Shown: piece by piece, positions 44,261 to 53,254 of the stretch
Position numbering within the stretch: position 1 is the stretch's first letter
Layout of the letters: the number at the start of each line of letters is the position of its first letter
Assembly: GCF_014905415.1 (NCBI RefSeq)
Contig: NZ_BNEO01000003.1
Location: forward strand, 62,001-126,000
Direction: 5' to 3'
Origin: Virgibacillus salexigens
Lineage (GTDB): Bacteria; Bacillota; Bacilli; Bacillales; Amphibacillaceae
Length of the DNA: 64,000 nucleotides
Translations under genes and position numbers: made by a program
The notes under the pieces: generated by a model
The model's input: the letters and a program-made list of their open reading frames with translations, nothing else
What the model was told of the DNA's origin: nothing
Database searches by the model: none

Positions 44261-45157
44261 ATGCGTTTCATTAAAAGTAAACTTCTAGTTATAGGATTAG
44301 CAATCGTTGTAGTATTAGCAGCATGTGGAGATAGTACAAATTCAAATTCTGAGAACTCAAACGAAGATACCTCTGAAGATAAAGGTACCATTGAAATGGC
44401 TCAAATAAATTGGGCTGAGAATATCGCCGTATCTAATATGTGGAAGGTCATCTTAGAAGATCAAGGATATAAAGTGAATTTGAACTTGCTTGATATGGGT
44501 ACCATTATGAAAGCTTTGGCGGAAGATGAATTGGATATCAATTTAGAAGTATGGTTACCAGTTCAAGATCAGGCATATTTGCAGCAGTATAAAGATGAGG
44601 TATTCTTTTCGGAAGAAACTTGGTATGACAACGCTAAAGTTGGTCTTGTCGTTCCAACATACTTAGAAGATATTAATAGTATTGAGGATCTGAATAAAAA
44701 TAAAGAAATGTTTGAAGGGGAAATAACAGGTTTTGATCCTGGTGCTGGAACCATGGAAGTTACGGAGGAACTAATTAAAGACTATAATTTGGATTATGAA
44801 TTGGTTCCTAGCTCTGAACCTGCTATGATTACGGAAATTGATCAGGCAATTAAAAACGAAGAGCCAATTGTTGCACCATTATGGAGTCCGCATCGTGTTT
44901 TCTCACAGTATGATCTGAAATATCTAGACGATCCTAAAGAGGTATATGGTGGCGTCGAAAAAATTCATCATGCGACCCGTCAAGGCTTTGCTGATGATTT
45001 TCCAGAAGTGAGTCAATGGATGAAAAACTGGAAAATGGATGATGATGCAGTTGGAGAATTAATGACCTATGTCAAAGATGCAGAAGAGCCAATTGATGGT
45101 GCAAGAAAATGGGTAGAAGAAAATCAGGACTTGGTAAATGAATGGTTGAATAAATAG
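44261..45157 (+). CDS. Glycine betaine/choline-binding lipoprotein (OpuAC family), orphan
   Basis: ATG 44261 follows GGGGAGAGG at long spacing. The 298-residue protein has a lipobox ending VLAAC (C22), a Ser/Asn/Glu-rich linker, and an OpuAC-type ligand domain (INWAENIAVSNMWKVILEDQ, LEVWLPVQDQAY, VGLVVPTYLEDINSIEDLNK, APLWSPHRVFSQYDLKYLDD). No permease or ATPase gene adjoins it, so it must serve a transporter encoded elsewhere or act with a fused permease. Its place behind gbsR points to choline or betaine. Confidence 0.88.
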   Translation: MRFIKSKLLVIGLAIVVVLAACGDSTNSNSENSNEDTSEDKGTIEMAQINWAENIAVSNMWKVILEDQGYKVNLNLLDMGTIMKALAEDELDINLEVWLPVQDQAYLQQYKDEVFFSEETWYDNAKVGLVVPTYLEDINSIEDLNKNKEMFEGEITGFDPGAGTMEVTEELIKDYNLDYELVPSSEPAMITEIDQAIKNEEPIVAPLWSPHRVFSQYDLKYLDDPKEVYGGVEKIHHATRQGFADDFPEVSQWMKNWKMDDDAVGELMTYVKDAEEPIDGARKWVEENQDLVNEWLNK

Positions 45158-45173
45158 ATATACAAGGATAGTT

Positions 45174-45200
45174 AGCTGTCGAGGGATTGGCAGCTTTTCT
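45174..45200 (+). terminator. Rho-independent terminator
   Basis: AGCTGTC pairs with GGCAGCT (one G-T), followed by TTTCTTG. Confidence 0.65.
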
Positions 45201-45322
45201 TGTATAAAACTGAGGTGCACGTTGACCATCGTATTTCGTCCGTTTGACTTATTGACTTTTTGAACAAATTACAATTATTCTATTATTTATAAAATGATGG
45301 CTATAGTAGAGGAGCGTTTACG

Positions 45323-46615
45323 ATGGAAAGGGAGAATTTTATTCAAGATCGTTTATTGAAAGAATTCGATGTTCAATTAAATCATAGTGGTATATCTGGT
45401 GAACGTATAGCTCAACGTATTAATGAATTGGCTACTATTGGGCGTACAGAAGATGATGGATCCAATCGGGTGGGTTACTCGGAAGAAGAGGTTCAAGCAC
45501 AAAATCGAGTAGCTGGATGGATGCGTGATGCTGGACTTCAAGTAAGAAGAGATGGGGCCGGTAATTTAATTGGTAGATGGGAAGGAAAAGATCCTACATT
45601 ACCAGCAATAATGAGTGGCTCGCACGTTGACAGTGTTCCAAATGGTGGACACTTTGATGGCACCCTTGGAGTTCTTGCTGCATTAGAAGTAGCTGAGGCA
45701 TGGAAGCATACAAATTATCAGCCTATTCGATCTTATGAAGTGGTTGTATTTGCTGATGAAGAGGGTTCGCGTTTTAATGGTGGATTGAATGGTAGTGAAG
45801 GAATGATTGGTAATCAAAATCTGGAAGAAAAAAAGAAGCTAACGGATAAGGAAGGATATTGTTTCGAAGAAGTTCTTAACCAGAATCATTTAAGTATCTC
45901 AAGTTATCAATCTGCCAAACGAGATATGAATGAAGTTGAAATGTTTGTTGAAGTACATATAGAGCAGGGCAAGCGTTTAGAAAAGCAAGGGATCCCTTGT
46001 GGTATTGTGACTGGAATTGCAGGTCCATGTTGGTTAGAAGTTACCTTTATTGGAGATGCTGGTCATGCAGGAAACACCCCTATGGATGATCGCAAAGATG
46101 CTTTGGTTGCAGCTAGTAAGTTTATCTATGAAGTCAATCAATTGCCACGTCAAATAAATGACTCTGCAGTCGCTACTGTAGGTAAACAGTTCGTTGAGCC
46201 TAATGGCGTTAATGTTATACCAGGAAAAGTGACGTTGTATGTCGATATAAGGGATATTTATCAAGATACAAGAGATGCATTAGTAAATCAGGTATTGGAT
46301 TTGGCGGAAGAAATTTCAAAATCTTTTCATATTACTTATCATTATCTAGAAAAAACCAGATTTAAACCAATTCCAATTCAAGAAGAAAAGCAACAGCTAT
46401 TGGCAGAATGTATGGAAGAAGTAGGTGTTAAGCCTTATCGACTACCAAGTGGAGCAGGCCATGATGCGATGATCATAGGAAGACATGTGCCAATTGCGAT
46501 GATTTTTGTGCAAAGTAAGGACGGAATTAGCCATAATCCCTTAGAATGGTCGAAGTTAAATGACTGTGTACAATCCGTACATGTTTTAAAGAGATTTATC
46601 GAAAAGGTACAGTAA
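45323..46615 (+). CDS. M20-family Zn hydrolase (N-carbamoyl-L-amino acid hydrolase/allantoate amidohydrolase type)
   Basis: ATG 45323 follows GAGGAG. The 430-residue protein has the metal site H-D-E series GSHVDSVPNGGHFDGTLGVL and VFADEEGSRF, the dimer-domain segment EVHIEQGKRLEKQGIPCGIV, and the final SGAGHDAM histidine. This group hydrolyses N-carbamoyl amino acids, allantoate or ureidoglycolate. It could act after the hydantoinase encoded 6 kb upstream, but is not in that operon. Confidence 0.88.
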   Translation: MERENFIQDRLLKEFDVQLNHSGISGERIAQRINELATIGRTEDDGSNRVGYSEEEVQAQNRVAGWMRDAGLQVRRDGAGNLIGRWEGKDPTLPAIMSGSHVDSVPNGGHFDGTLGVLAALEVAEAWKHTNYQPIRSYEVVVFADEEGSRFNGGLNGSEGMIGNQNLEEKKKLTDKEGYCFEEVLNQNHLSISSYQSAKRDMNEVEMFVEVHIEQGKRLEKQGIPCGIVTGIAGPCWLEVTFIGDAGHAGNTPMDDRKDALVAASKFIYEVNQLPRQINDSAVATVGKQFVEPNGVNVIPGKVTLYVDIRDIYQDTRDALVNQVLDLAEEISKSFHITYHYLEKTRFKPIPIQEEKQQLLAECMEEVGVKPYRLPSGAGHDAMIIGRHVPIAMIFVQSKDGISHNPLEWSKLNDCVQSVHVLKRFIEKVQ

Positions 46616-46630
46616 GAATGATAAATAATG

Positions 46631-46662
46631 AAAGAGGTCTTTCAGATAGGAAAGACCTCTTT
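46631..46662. terminator. Bidirectional terminator between convergent genes
   Basis: AAAGAGGTCTTTC and GAAAGACCTCTTT form a perfect 13-bp stem with a 6-base loop. Confidence 0.88.
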
Positions 46663-46663
46663 C

Positions 46664-47899
46664 TCATAATAATCCATCTTGTTCAAAAAGAAAATTATAT
46701 GGGATATCGATGAAAATATATAGATGGTCAGAAATAGGGTGAGAATAGGTTCTGATTCGTTCATCTTTTTCAATATCTGTATATAAATCGGACAAGATTC
46801 CCTTTTTTTCCATATTCATACGAACGATATTTTCAAAGAAATATGGTCGCCAACTCCAGTTTTTTTGTCTGCCTTCTGCATATAAATACCAACTGCCATC
46901 TTCATCCTTCTCTGCATTAGAAGATAATTGAAACCCTGCTTCATTACAAATATAAACTCGAAATGTAAAATCATTACAATCGGATGCAATGGTAAGAATG
47001 GTTTCGTCATATGGATCATCTGGATTTATTTTCTTTAAAGTTGTTTTTAGTTGTTCATTAATTGTTTCAGTTAAATCAAGTTGGGCTTTCATTTTCTTTC
47101 GCTCAAATGTAATAAAATGATGGAAGTCTTTTTTTACCTTATCCTTACAGTTGTCAGCTGCGATAAAACCAGGCTGCGTTTTTACTAAATAGTTTCCTTG
47201 ATAATAACGACCACCATTTCTCCAAGCATAATTTAATTGTTGAAATGTAGCTATCCCTTTAAACAATAACGTTGCCCCAATCTTACGTGAAAGCATGGAC
47301 AATAAATGGTGCACATCTTGATATAGTTGAGGCAAGTCATCATCTTGGAGAAAAGCAACATCAACTTTAATAATATTTGGTTTGATAATGGTTAGTTTAT
47401 CCAAATTGCCATTTTGTTGACCAACATTATCAATTGCAATTTGTATCCCATATGTTTGAATATACGCAAACAGATGTTTTAGCTCATCAATGTGGCTTGT
47501 TACAAAAGATTCGGCAAACTGCAGTACAATGTTATTTAGAAGAAGGCCCTGCTCCACATAACCATCCAGCAGTGCTATCATACTGTCTCCATTATCTTTT
47601 AAAAGTAATTTGGCATCATAATGAATAAATAAATATTGAGATTGATTTGTAGTTATATATTTATCTAGTACTTTATGAAGTACAGCATTACTAAGCTCTA
47701 AACGGAATTCGCTAGGAATGGATTCATCCTGAGCAAACCAACACAGGTTATGTAATTCTTTATCTTCTGTTTGAAAGTACGGTTTTACTTCATAGCCTAT
47801 AATTAATTGATTTTCTGCACTTATAATCGGATCGAAGTATGGAACGATCTGATCAAGCTTCATCATGATATCTAGTGGGTCCATACAAGTCAACTCCAT
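46664..47899 (-). CDS. ykuI: EAL-domain protein, YkuI type, with altered catalytic motifs
   Basis: ATG 47899 follows AAAGGAT; ATG 47884 gives MDPLDIMMKL, matching where YkuI starts, and is also possible. The 411-residue protein has an EAL domain (~20-255) and the YkuI C-terminal PAS-like domain (~280-400; NWSWRPYFFENIVRMN, FIDIPYNFLFEQDGLL). The EAL motif reads GYEVKPY, the metal-binding Asn position reads FIHYDAK, ITE reads FAE, and DDFG reads DNVGQQ, so c-di-GMP hydrolysis is doubtful. It may bind c-di-GMP or have a structural role. It is soluble, with no GGDEF domain. Confidence 0.88.
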   Translation of the reverse strand: MELTCMDPLDIMMKLDQIVPYFDPIISAENQLIIGYEVKPYFQTEDKELHNLCWFAQDESIPSEFRLELSNAVLHKVLDKYITTNQSQYLFIHYDAKLLLKDNGDSMIALLDGYVEQGLLLNNIVLQFAESFVTSHIDELKHLFAYIQTYGIQIAIDNVGQQNGNLDKLTIIKPNIIKVDVAFLQDDDLPQLYQDVHHLLSMLSRKIGATLLFKGIATFQQLNYAWRNGGRYYQGNYLVKTQPGFIAADNCKDKVKKDFHHFITFERKKMKAQLDLTETINEQLKTTLKKINPDDPYDETILTIASDCNDFTFRVYICNEAGFQLSSNAEKDEDGSWYLYAEGRQKNWSWRPYFFENIVRMNMEKKGILSDLYTDIEKDERIRTYSHPISDHLYIFIDIPYNFLFEQDGLL

Positions 47900-48051
47900 T
47901 ATTATCCTTTATACGTACATTATAGCATGTATGGTGTTAACTTCTCATTAGATGAACTAATATTGGTTCCCTAAAAAGAGAGGTGTACTTACCTCTCAAC
48001 CCAATTTAGGAGTTTTATTGAAAATAGGCTAAATGAATTGTATATATGTAT

Positions 48052-48080
48052 TTGACTAAAACGCTTTCTTATGGTAAATT
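48052..48080 (+). promoter_or_regulatory. Promoter of the IclR-dgo operon
   Basis: TTGACT (48052-48057) and TAAATT (48075-48080) are 17 bases apart. A cre-like sequence (ACTAAAACGCTTTCT, 12 of 15 positions) lies in the spacer. Confidence 0.6.
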
Positions 48081-48091
48081 ACTTTCAAATG

Positions 48092-48128
48092 AAATCATAT
48101 ATATGAATTAAAATCACATATATAAATT
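48092..48128 (+). repeat. Two direct 18-bp repeats, candidate IclR operator
   Basis: AAATCATATATATGAATT and AAATCACATATATAAATT match at 16 of 18 positions with a 19-base period. They lie between the promoter and the IclR start, where a bound repressor would stop the polymerase. Confidence 0.6.
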
Positions 48129-48139
48129 GAGGAGATGCT

Positions 48140-48889
48140 ATGTCAGTAAAATCTGCGAAACGAGTACTTGAGATTTTTGAAGTATTGTCTCATTATCAGC
48201 AAGGCTTAACGATTAAAGAAATTAGTGTGAAGTTAGAAATGCCACAAAGTAGTACTTTTAACTTGTTAAGGACATTAAAAGAAGAAGGTTATGTACGACA
48301 AGACCTTCAAAAAAAATACCGATTAGGAGAAAAATTGATTCCTATTGGCACAAGTGCAATGGAATCTTTAGATATTTATTCCATCGGTTTGCCTTATCTT
48401 CAGCGGTTAATGGAATCGGTTCAAGAAACCATCTTTATGGCTGTATTATCTGAGGATGAGTTAGTGTACATTGCAAAAATAGATACAAATCGATCTATCC
48501 GTACTACGGCACAGCCTGGATATAGGAAACCGTTGTATTGTACAGGTCTAGGAAAAACTTTCTTGGCTTTTATGGCAGAGGATAATAAGAATCAGTTGTT
48601 AAATCAAATGGAATTAAAGCCGATTACTGCTCGAACGGTTATAGAACGCAACGAGCTGGAGAAACAACTAAAATTATTTCAAAAATTAGGTTACAGTATT
48701 GATGATGAAGAAAATGAGGAAGGCCTATATTGTTTAGCTGCCCCAATTTACGGTAGTAATCAGGGAATTACGGCTGCTATTAGTGTAGCTGGACCTAAGC
48801 AACGCATGCAAGTACGGACAGAAATGATTATAGAGGAATTGAAAAAAACTGCTCGGCATATATCAAAAGGAATTGGTTATTCGGGATAG
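48140..48889 (+). CDS. IclR-family regulator (KdgR-like)
   Basis: ATG 48140 follows GAGGAGATG. The 249-residue protein has an N-terminal winged helix (SAKRVLEIFEVLSHYQQGLT, MPQSSTFNLLRTLKEEGYV) and an IclR ligand domain (ETIFMAVLSEDELVYIAKID, LYCTGLGKTFLAF, EGLYCLAAPIYG). It is the first gene of a five-gene sugar-acid operon. Members near kdgK/eda genes respond to 2-keto-3-deoxy sugar acids, so the operon is probably induced by such an intermediate. Confidence 0.9.
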   Translation: MSVKSAKRVLEIFEVLSHYQQGLTIKEISVKLEMPQSSTFNLLRTLKEEGYVRQDLQKKYRLGEKLIPIGTSAMESLDIYSIGLPYLQRLMESVQETIFMAVLSEDELVYIAKIDTNRSIRTTAQPGYRKPLYCTGLGKTFLAFMAEDNKNQLLNQMELKPITARTVIERNELEKQLKLFQKLGYSIDDEENEEGLYCLAAPIYGSNQGITAAISVAGPKQRMQVRTEMIIEELKKTARHISKGIGYSG

Positions 48890-48912
48890 TGAACAGGAAG
48901 GAGGTTTCAAAT

Positions 48913-49866
48913 TTGGATGTTGTTGCAATTGGTGAAACGATGGTATCCCTTACACCTGAAAAGGCGGGATTGATGAGGCATGCAGATTCTTTTATTCCAA
49001 AAGTTGCTGGTGCTGAAACAAATACATTGATTGGACTTAGTAGATTAGGTCACTCTACTGGTTGGATAAGTAGATTAGGAGAAGATGAGTTGGGGGCAAT
49101 GGTTCTTAAAGAGGTGAAGGGAGAAGGTGTAGATACTTCATATGTAGAGTTGGACGCTTCAATTAGTACAGGAATGTTCTTTAAAGAAATAGTAAACGAT
49201 TCCGATGTACGTGTTTATTATTATCGGAAGGACTCAGCGGCAACTAAGATGAATCCAGAAATTCTTAATAGAGAGTATATTACCAAGGCGAAGTATCTAT
49301 TTATCTCAGGAATTACACCTGCTATAAGCAGCACTTGTTGTGACACAATTTTTCAGGCAATTAACATTGCTAAAGATAATGGAGTATGCGTAGTTTTTGA
49401 TCCAAATATTCGTCGAAAGCTTTGGAGCGAGAAAGAAGCAAAAGAAACATTACTACGATTGATTAAACGTTCTGATATCATCCTCCCAGGCAAGAGTGAA
49501 GGAGCATTTTTATTTGGAACGGAAGACAGTGAACAAATTAGTAATGGCTGTATGCAATTAGGGGCAAAGTTAACTGTGGTCAAATTAGGGGAAGAAGGCG
49601 CCTATTTTCAGTCATTAGAGGAAAAAGGGTATGTTCCAGGGTTCCCTATATCAAGAGTTGTAGATCCGGTCGGTGCTGGAGATGGATTTACCGCAGGCTT
49701 ATTATCAGGCTTATTAGATGGATTGTCGTCTAGAGATGCAGTAGAAAGAGCGTGTATAACAGGTGCAATTGCTACAACAGTTACAGGAGATTATGAAGGA
49801 CTTCCAGACAGAAAATTGTTAAAGGAAATACAGCGTAATGATAAGCGAGAAGATGTCAATCGATAA
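48913..49866 (+). CDS. PfkB-family sugar-acid kinase (2-keto-3-deoxygluconate/galactonate kinase)
   Basis: TTG 48913 is eight bases after AAGGAGG; GTG 48889 overlaps the regulator stop but has no ribosome binding site. The 317-residue protein starts LDVVAIGETMVSLTPEKAGL and has the PfkB signature with catalytic base in VVDPVGAGDGFTAG. KdgK-type kinases phosphorylate 2-keto-3-deoxy sugar acids. The neighbouring galactonate-type dehydratase suggests 2-keto-3-deoxygalactonate as substrate, a job done by the unrelated DgoK in E. coli. Confidence 0.88.
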   Translation: MDVVAIGETMVSLTPEKAGLMRHADSFIPKVAGAETNTLIGLSRLGHSTGWISRLGEDELGAMVLKEVKGEGVDTSYVELDASISTGMFFKEIVNDSDVRVYYYRKDSAATKMNPEILNREYITKAKYLFISGITPAISSTCCDTIFQAINIAKDNGVCVVFDPNIRRKLWSEKEAKETLLRLIKRSDIILPGKSEGAFLFGTEDSEQISNGCMQLGAKLTVVKLGEEGAYFQSLEEKGYVPGFPISRVVDPVGAGDGFTAGLLSGLLDGLSSRDAVERACITGAIATTVTGDYEGLPDRKLLKEIQRNDKREDVNR

Positions 49867-49879
49867 TAGGAGTGAAAAC

Positions 49880-50509
49880 ATGAATACATTTCAATGGATT
49901 AAGAAGGAGAAATTGATAGCGATTATTCGTGGCTATAATACAGCTGACGCTTTAGCTATTGCCAAAGCTCTTTATGAAGGTGGAATTACAACACTTGAAG
50001 TAACGCTAAATAGTGAATCTCCTCTCCAAACAATTGAAAAAATAAGAAATGAATTGGGCAATGAAGTTAAGGTTGGGGCTGGGACGGTTCTAGACTCTGA
50101 GTCCGCAAGATTGGCTTTATCAGCCGGAGCGCAATTCATATTATCTCCGTCCTTAGATATTGATTCGATCAAATTAACAAAACGATATGGTGCAGTTAGT
50201 ATCCCTGGAGCATTTACCCCTACAGAAATTGTTACAGCATTTCAAGAAGGAGCAGATATTATTAAAGTGTTTCCTGCGTCTTCATTGGGACCTAATTATA
50301 TAAAGGATCTACAGGGCCCATTACCTCAATTAAAGCTTTTACCTACTGGAGGAATAACGCTTGAAAATGTCGCATCGTTTATTCAGAAAGGGGCTATAGG
50401 AGTAGGACTAGGAAGTGCATTAATTCCTAATACGTGTGAAGTGACAGCAGACTATTTATCTACTGTTACAAAAAAGGCAAGCGCTTTTACAGGTGAGATA
50501 ACAAAATAA
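49880..50509 (+). CDS. eda: 2-keto-3-deoxy-6-phosphogluconate/galactonate aldolase
   Basis: ATG 49880 follows TAGGAGTG; the preceding kinase ends 13 bases earlier. The 209-residue class I aldolase has the substrate-binding glutamate in TTLEVTLNS and the Schiff-base lysine in IIKVFPASSLG, with GAGTVLD and LLPTGGITLENV. It splits the phosphorylated keto-deoxy acid to pyruvate and glyceraldehyde 3-phosphate. Confidence 0.92.
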   Translation: MNTFQWIKKEKLIAIIRGYNTADALAIAKALYEGGITTLEVTLNSESPLQTIEKIRNELGNEVKVGAGTVLDSESARLALSAGAQFILSPSLDIDSIKLTKRYGAVSIPGAFTPTEIVTAFQEGADIIKVFPASSLGPNYIKDLQGPLPQLKLLPTGGITLENVASFIQKGAIGVGLGSALIPNTCEVTADYLSTVTKKASAFTGEITK

Positions 50510-50527
50510 AAGGTTAGGAGGATAAAA

Positions 50528-51676
50528 ATGAAAATAACCAATTATAGACTATATCAAGTACCGCCTCGTTGGCTTTTCTTAAAAATAGAAACGGATGAAG
50601 GAATTGTTGGTTGGGGCGAACCCGTAATTGAGGGAAGGGCTGCAACGGTAAAAGCCGCTGTGGAAGAATTGATGGAATATTTGATCGGTAAAGATCCACA
50701 GCGAATCGAAGATCATTGGAACTTAATGTACCGCTCAGGCTTTTATCGAGGCGGACCAATTCTAATGAGCGCTATTGCGGGTATTGATCAGGCGCTTTGG
50801 GATATTAAAGGTAAATTTTATAATGCACCAATCCACCAGCTGCTTGGTGGAGCTTGTCGTGATTCAATTAAAGTATATTCATGGATTGGTGGGGATCGTC
50901 CTGCTGATGTAGGGGCAGCTGCCAAAGAAGTAGTAGACCGAGGTTTCCAAGCTGTGAAAATGAATGGAACAGAGGAATTACAGTATGTTGATTCCCATCA
51001 GAAAATTGACCAAGTAGTTGAACGATTTGCTGTAGTCAGAGAGGCAGTTGGTCCATATATAGGAATAGGTATTGACTTTCATGGAAGGGTCCATAAACCA
51101 ATGGCCAAAATTTTAGCAAAAGAACTAGAGCAATTTCGACCAATGTTTATTGAAGAACCTGTGCTTCCAGAAAATAACGAAGCATTACGAGATATTGCTA
51201 ATCACGTTACAACCCCCATCGCTACAGGAGAGCGGATGTTTTCAAGGTGGCAATTTAAAACAGTTTTAACAGAAGATTATGTAGATATTATCCAACCAGA
51301 CTTATCACATGCTGGAGGAATTACGGAATGTAAAAAAATTATTTCGATGGCGGAAGCTTTTGATGTTGCAGTTGCACCGCATTGCCCGCTTGGCCCAATC
51401 GCACTTGCCGCTTGTTTACAAGTAGACGCAACTTCGCATAATGCTTTTATTCAGGAACAAAGCTTAGGTATTCATTACAATGTTGGCAGTGATTTACTAG
51501 ATTACATTAGTGATAAAGATGTGTTTAAGTATGAAGAAGGCTTTGTCAAAATACCAAATGGTCCCGGCCTTGGTATTGAAGTTAATGAGCCTCATGTTCA
51601 AAAAATGACCGAAGATGCTGAGCACTGGCGAAATCCAGTATGGAGACATCAGGATGGTTCAATAGCAGAATGGTAA
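50528..51676 (+). CDS. dgoD: D-galactonate dehydratase (enolase superfamily)
   Basis: ATG 50528 follows TTAGGAGG. The 382-residue protein follows E. coli DgoD closely along its length: [47 protein letters not shown], the metal ligands in [14 protein letters not shown] and TGERMFSR, and [18 protein letters not shown]. DgoD dehydrates D-galactonate to 2-keto-3-deoxygalactonate. Because mandelate racemase-group enzymes vary in specificity, related sugar acids are possible, but motif identity favours galactonate. Confidence 0.92.
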   Translation: MKITNYRLYQVPPRWLFLKIETDEGIVGWGEPVIEGRAATVKAAVEELMEYLIGKDPQRIEDHWNLMYRSGFYRGGPILMSAIAGIDQALWDIKGKFYNAPIHQLLGGACRDSIKVYSWIGGDRPADVGAAAKEVVDRGFQAVKMNGTEELQYVDSHQKIDQVVERFAVVREAVGPYIGIGIDFHGRVHKPMAKILAKELEQFRPMFIEEPVLPENNEALRDIANHVTTPIATGERMFSRWQFKTVLTEDYVDIIQPDLSHAGGITECKKIISMAEAFDVAVAPHCPLGPIALAACLQVDATSHNAFIQEQSLGIHYNVGSDLLDYISDKDVFKYEEGFVKIPNGPGLGIEVNEPHVQKMTEDAEHWRNPVWRHQDGSIAEW

Positions 51677-51693
51677 AATTACAATACCATTCT
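51667..51693 (+). promoter_or_regulatory. Hairpin at the dgoD stop codon
   Basis: AGAATGGTA and TACCATTCT form a perfect 9-bp stem around the dgoD stop codon. It has no T tract and may be a stabilising or processing element within the operon. Confidence 0.4.
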
Positions 51694-51701
51694 GTAATAT
51701 T

Positions 51702-51716
51702 ATGTAAACGTTAACA
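51702..51716 (+). promoter_or_regulatory. Perfect cre site (CcpA) ahead of gntP
   Basis: ATGTAAACGTTAACA matches WTGNAARCGNWWWCA at all 15 positions. It lies inside the operon, 17 bases before the permease start, where CcpA could block elongation into gntP. Confidence 0.8.
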
Positions 51717-51732
51717 AAGAGGGGGAGAAGGA

Positions 51733-53091
51733 ATGACGGATACAACAATGCTCATTTTAGTTACTATATTTGGAATTGCTTTATTATTATTCTTAGTTAT
51801 GCGTTCCAAATTGCAAGCATTTGTTGCATTATTAATCTCAAGTCTATTTATCGGTATTTTTTCTGGAATGGATCTTACCGAAGTCATCGCTACAATGGAA
51901 GAAGGAATGGGTGGAACATTAGGCTTTATAGCTGTTGTTGTTGGCCTTGGTGCGATGTTTGGCGAGATGCTCCGAGTGTCAGGTGGAGCTGAAAGGTTAG
52001 CCTTAACATTAATTAAGAAGTTTGGTGAAGGGAAAGTACAGTGGGCATTAGGTCTGACAGGATTTATTGTGGCTATACCAGTATTTTTGGATGTCGCACT
52101 AGTTATATTAATTCCAATTGTCTATAGCTTGGCACAAAAAACAAAGAAATCATTACTTTATTTTGGTATTCCGTTATTGGCTGGATTAGCAGTTACTCAT
52201 AGTTTTGTACCACCTACCCCTGGGCCAATCTCTGTGGCTTCTATCTTAAATGCAGATTTAGGTTGGGTTATTTTGTTTGGTATTCTAGCAGGTGTTCCAG
52301 CTATGATTATTGCTGGGCCAATGTTTGGGAAATATATTTCGAAAAAGATACATCTAGAGGCTCCTGCATATATTACTGAAAAGCAATTACAAGAACAAGT
52401 AGATAATAATAATAGAGAGCTACCTAGTTTTGGAATGGTTGCAGCTCTTATTATGATTCCACTGGTTTTAATCTTAATTAATACCGTATTTGGACTAGTA
52501 TTGGAAGAAGGGACATTTGTTCATTCTGCACTTACCTTTATTGGACATCCTTTCGTTGCACTTACGATTTCTACATTATTAACTTTTTATTTTCTTGGTA
52601 CAAAACGAGGCTATACAAAAGAAGAAGTTCAAAATATTGCTACTAAATCATTGGAGCCTGCTGGGATTATTATTTTAATTACTGGTGCGGGTGGTGTATT
52701 TAAACAAACATTAATTGATAGTGGTGTTGGAGATGTATTAGGAGAAATGATGGCAACATCAAGTATGCCATTAGTATTAGTAGCATTTCTAATTTCGACA
52801 TTTGTACGAGTCGCACAAGGGTCTGCTACTGTTGCAATGATTACTGCTGCTGGATTAATTTCACCAGTTATTAGTATGATGGATGTTTCTCAACCGATGC
52901 TTGGATTACTTGTTATTTCAATTGCTAGTGGAGCCACTGTATTCTCTCACGTAAACGATTCTGGTTTCTGGTTAGTAAATAGATTCTTTGGTATGAATGA
53001 AAAGCAAACATTAAAAACATGGACCGTGATGGAAACAATTATTGGACTTGTAGGATTCTTAGTAGTATTTGCCATTAGTTTCTTTGTTTAA
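51733..53091 (+). CDS. GntP-family sugar-acid permease
   Basis: ATG 51733 follows GAGGGGGAGAAGG. The 452-residue protein has about 12 membrane segments and GntP-type features (GFIAVVVGLGAMFGEMLRVS, FLDVALVILIPIVYSLA, THSFVPPTPGPISVA, FVRVAQGSATVAMITAAGLI). GntP proteins import gluconate and similar acids with protons. As the last gene of the IclR-dgo operon it most likely brings in galactonate. Confidence 0.93.
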   Translation: MTDTTMLILVTIFGIALLLFLVMRSKLQAFVALLISSLFIGIFSGMDLTEVIATMEEGMGGTLGFIAVVVGLGAMFGEMLRVSGGAERLALTLIKKFGEGKVQWALGLTGFIVAIPVFLDVALVILIPIVYSLAQKTKKSLLYFGIPLLAGLAVTHSFVPPTPGPISVASILNADLGWVILFGILAGVPAMIIAGPMFGKYISKKIHLEAPAYITEKQLQEQVDNNNRELPSFGMVAALIMIPLVLILINTVFGLVLEEGTFVHSALTFIGHPFVALTISTLLTFYFLGTKRGYTKEEVQNIATKSLEPAGIIILITGAGGVFKQTLIDSGVGDVLGEMMATSSMPLVLVAFLISTFVRVAQGSATVAMITAAGLISPVISMMDVSQPMLGLLVISIASGATVFSHVNDSGFWLVNRFFGMNEKQTLKTWTVMETIIGLVGFLVVFAISFFV

Positions 53092-53101
53092 TAGAATAGT
53101 A

Positions 53102-53143
53102 ATGATAAAAGGTGGGGGATGATTCCACCTCCTTTTATCATTT
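53102..53143 (+). terminator. Rho-independent terminator of the dgo operon
   Basis: ATGATAAAAGGTGG pairs with CCACCTCCTTTTATCAT with a two-base bulge. Confidence 0.75.
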
Positions 53144-53254
53144 ATGTGAGTCTGTGTATAGACCATACGGTTGGAGGAGTTGTTGCAGTTCCGATATTTA
53201 GGTTAATTGTTAACCCCTCAACTTGATAAAATAAGCCCAGAACATCGTCCGCTG

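Noticed and set aside
48092-48128. CRISPR-like repeat
   Set aside because: Only two A/T-rich direct copies with a one-base gap, located between a promoter and a start codon; an operator is the better reading.
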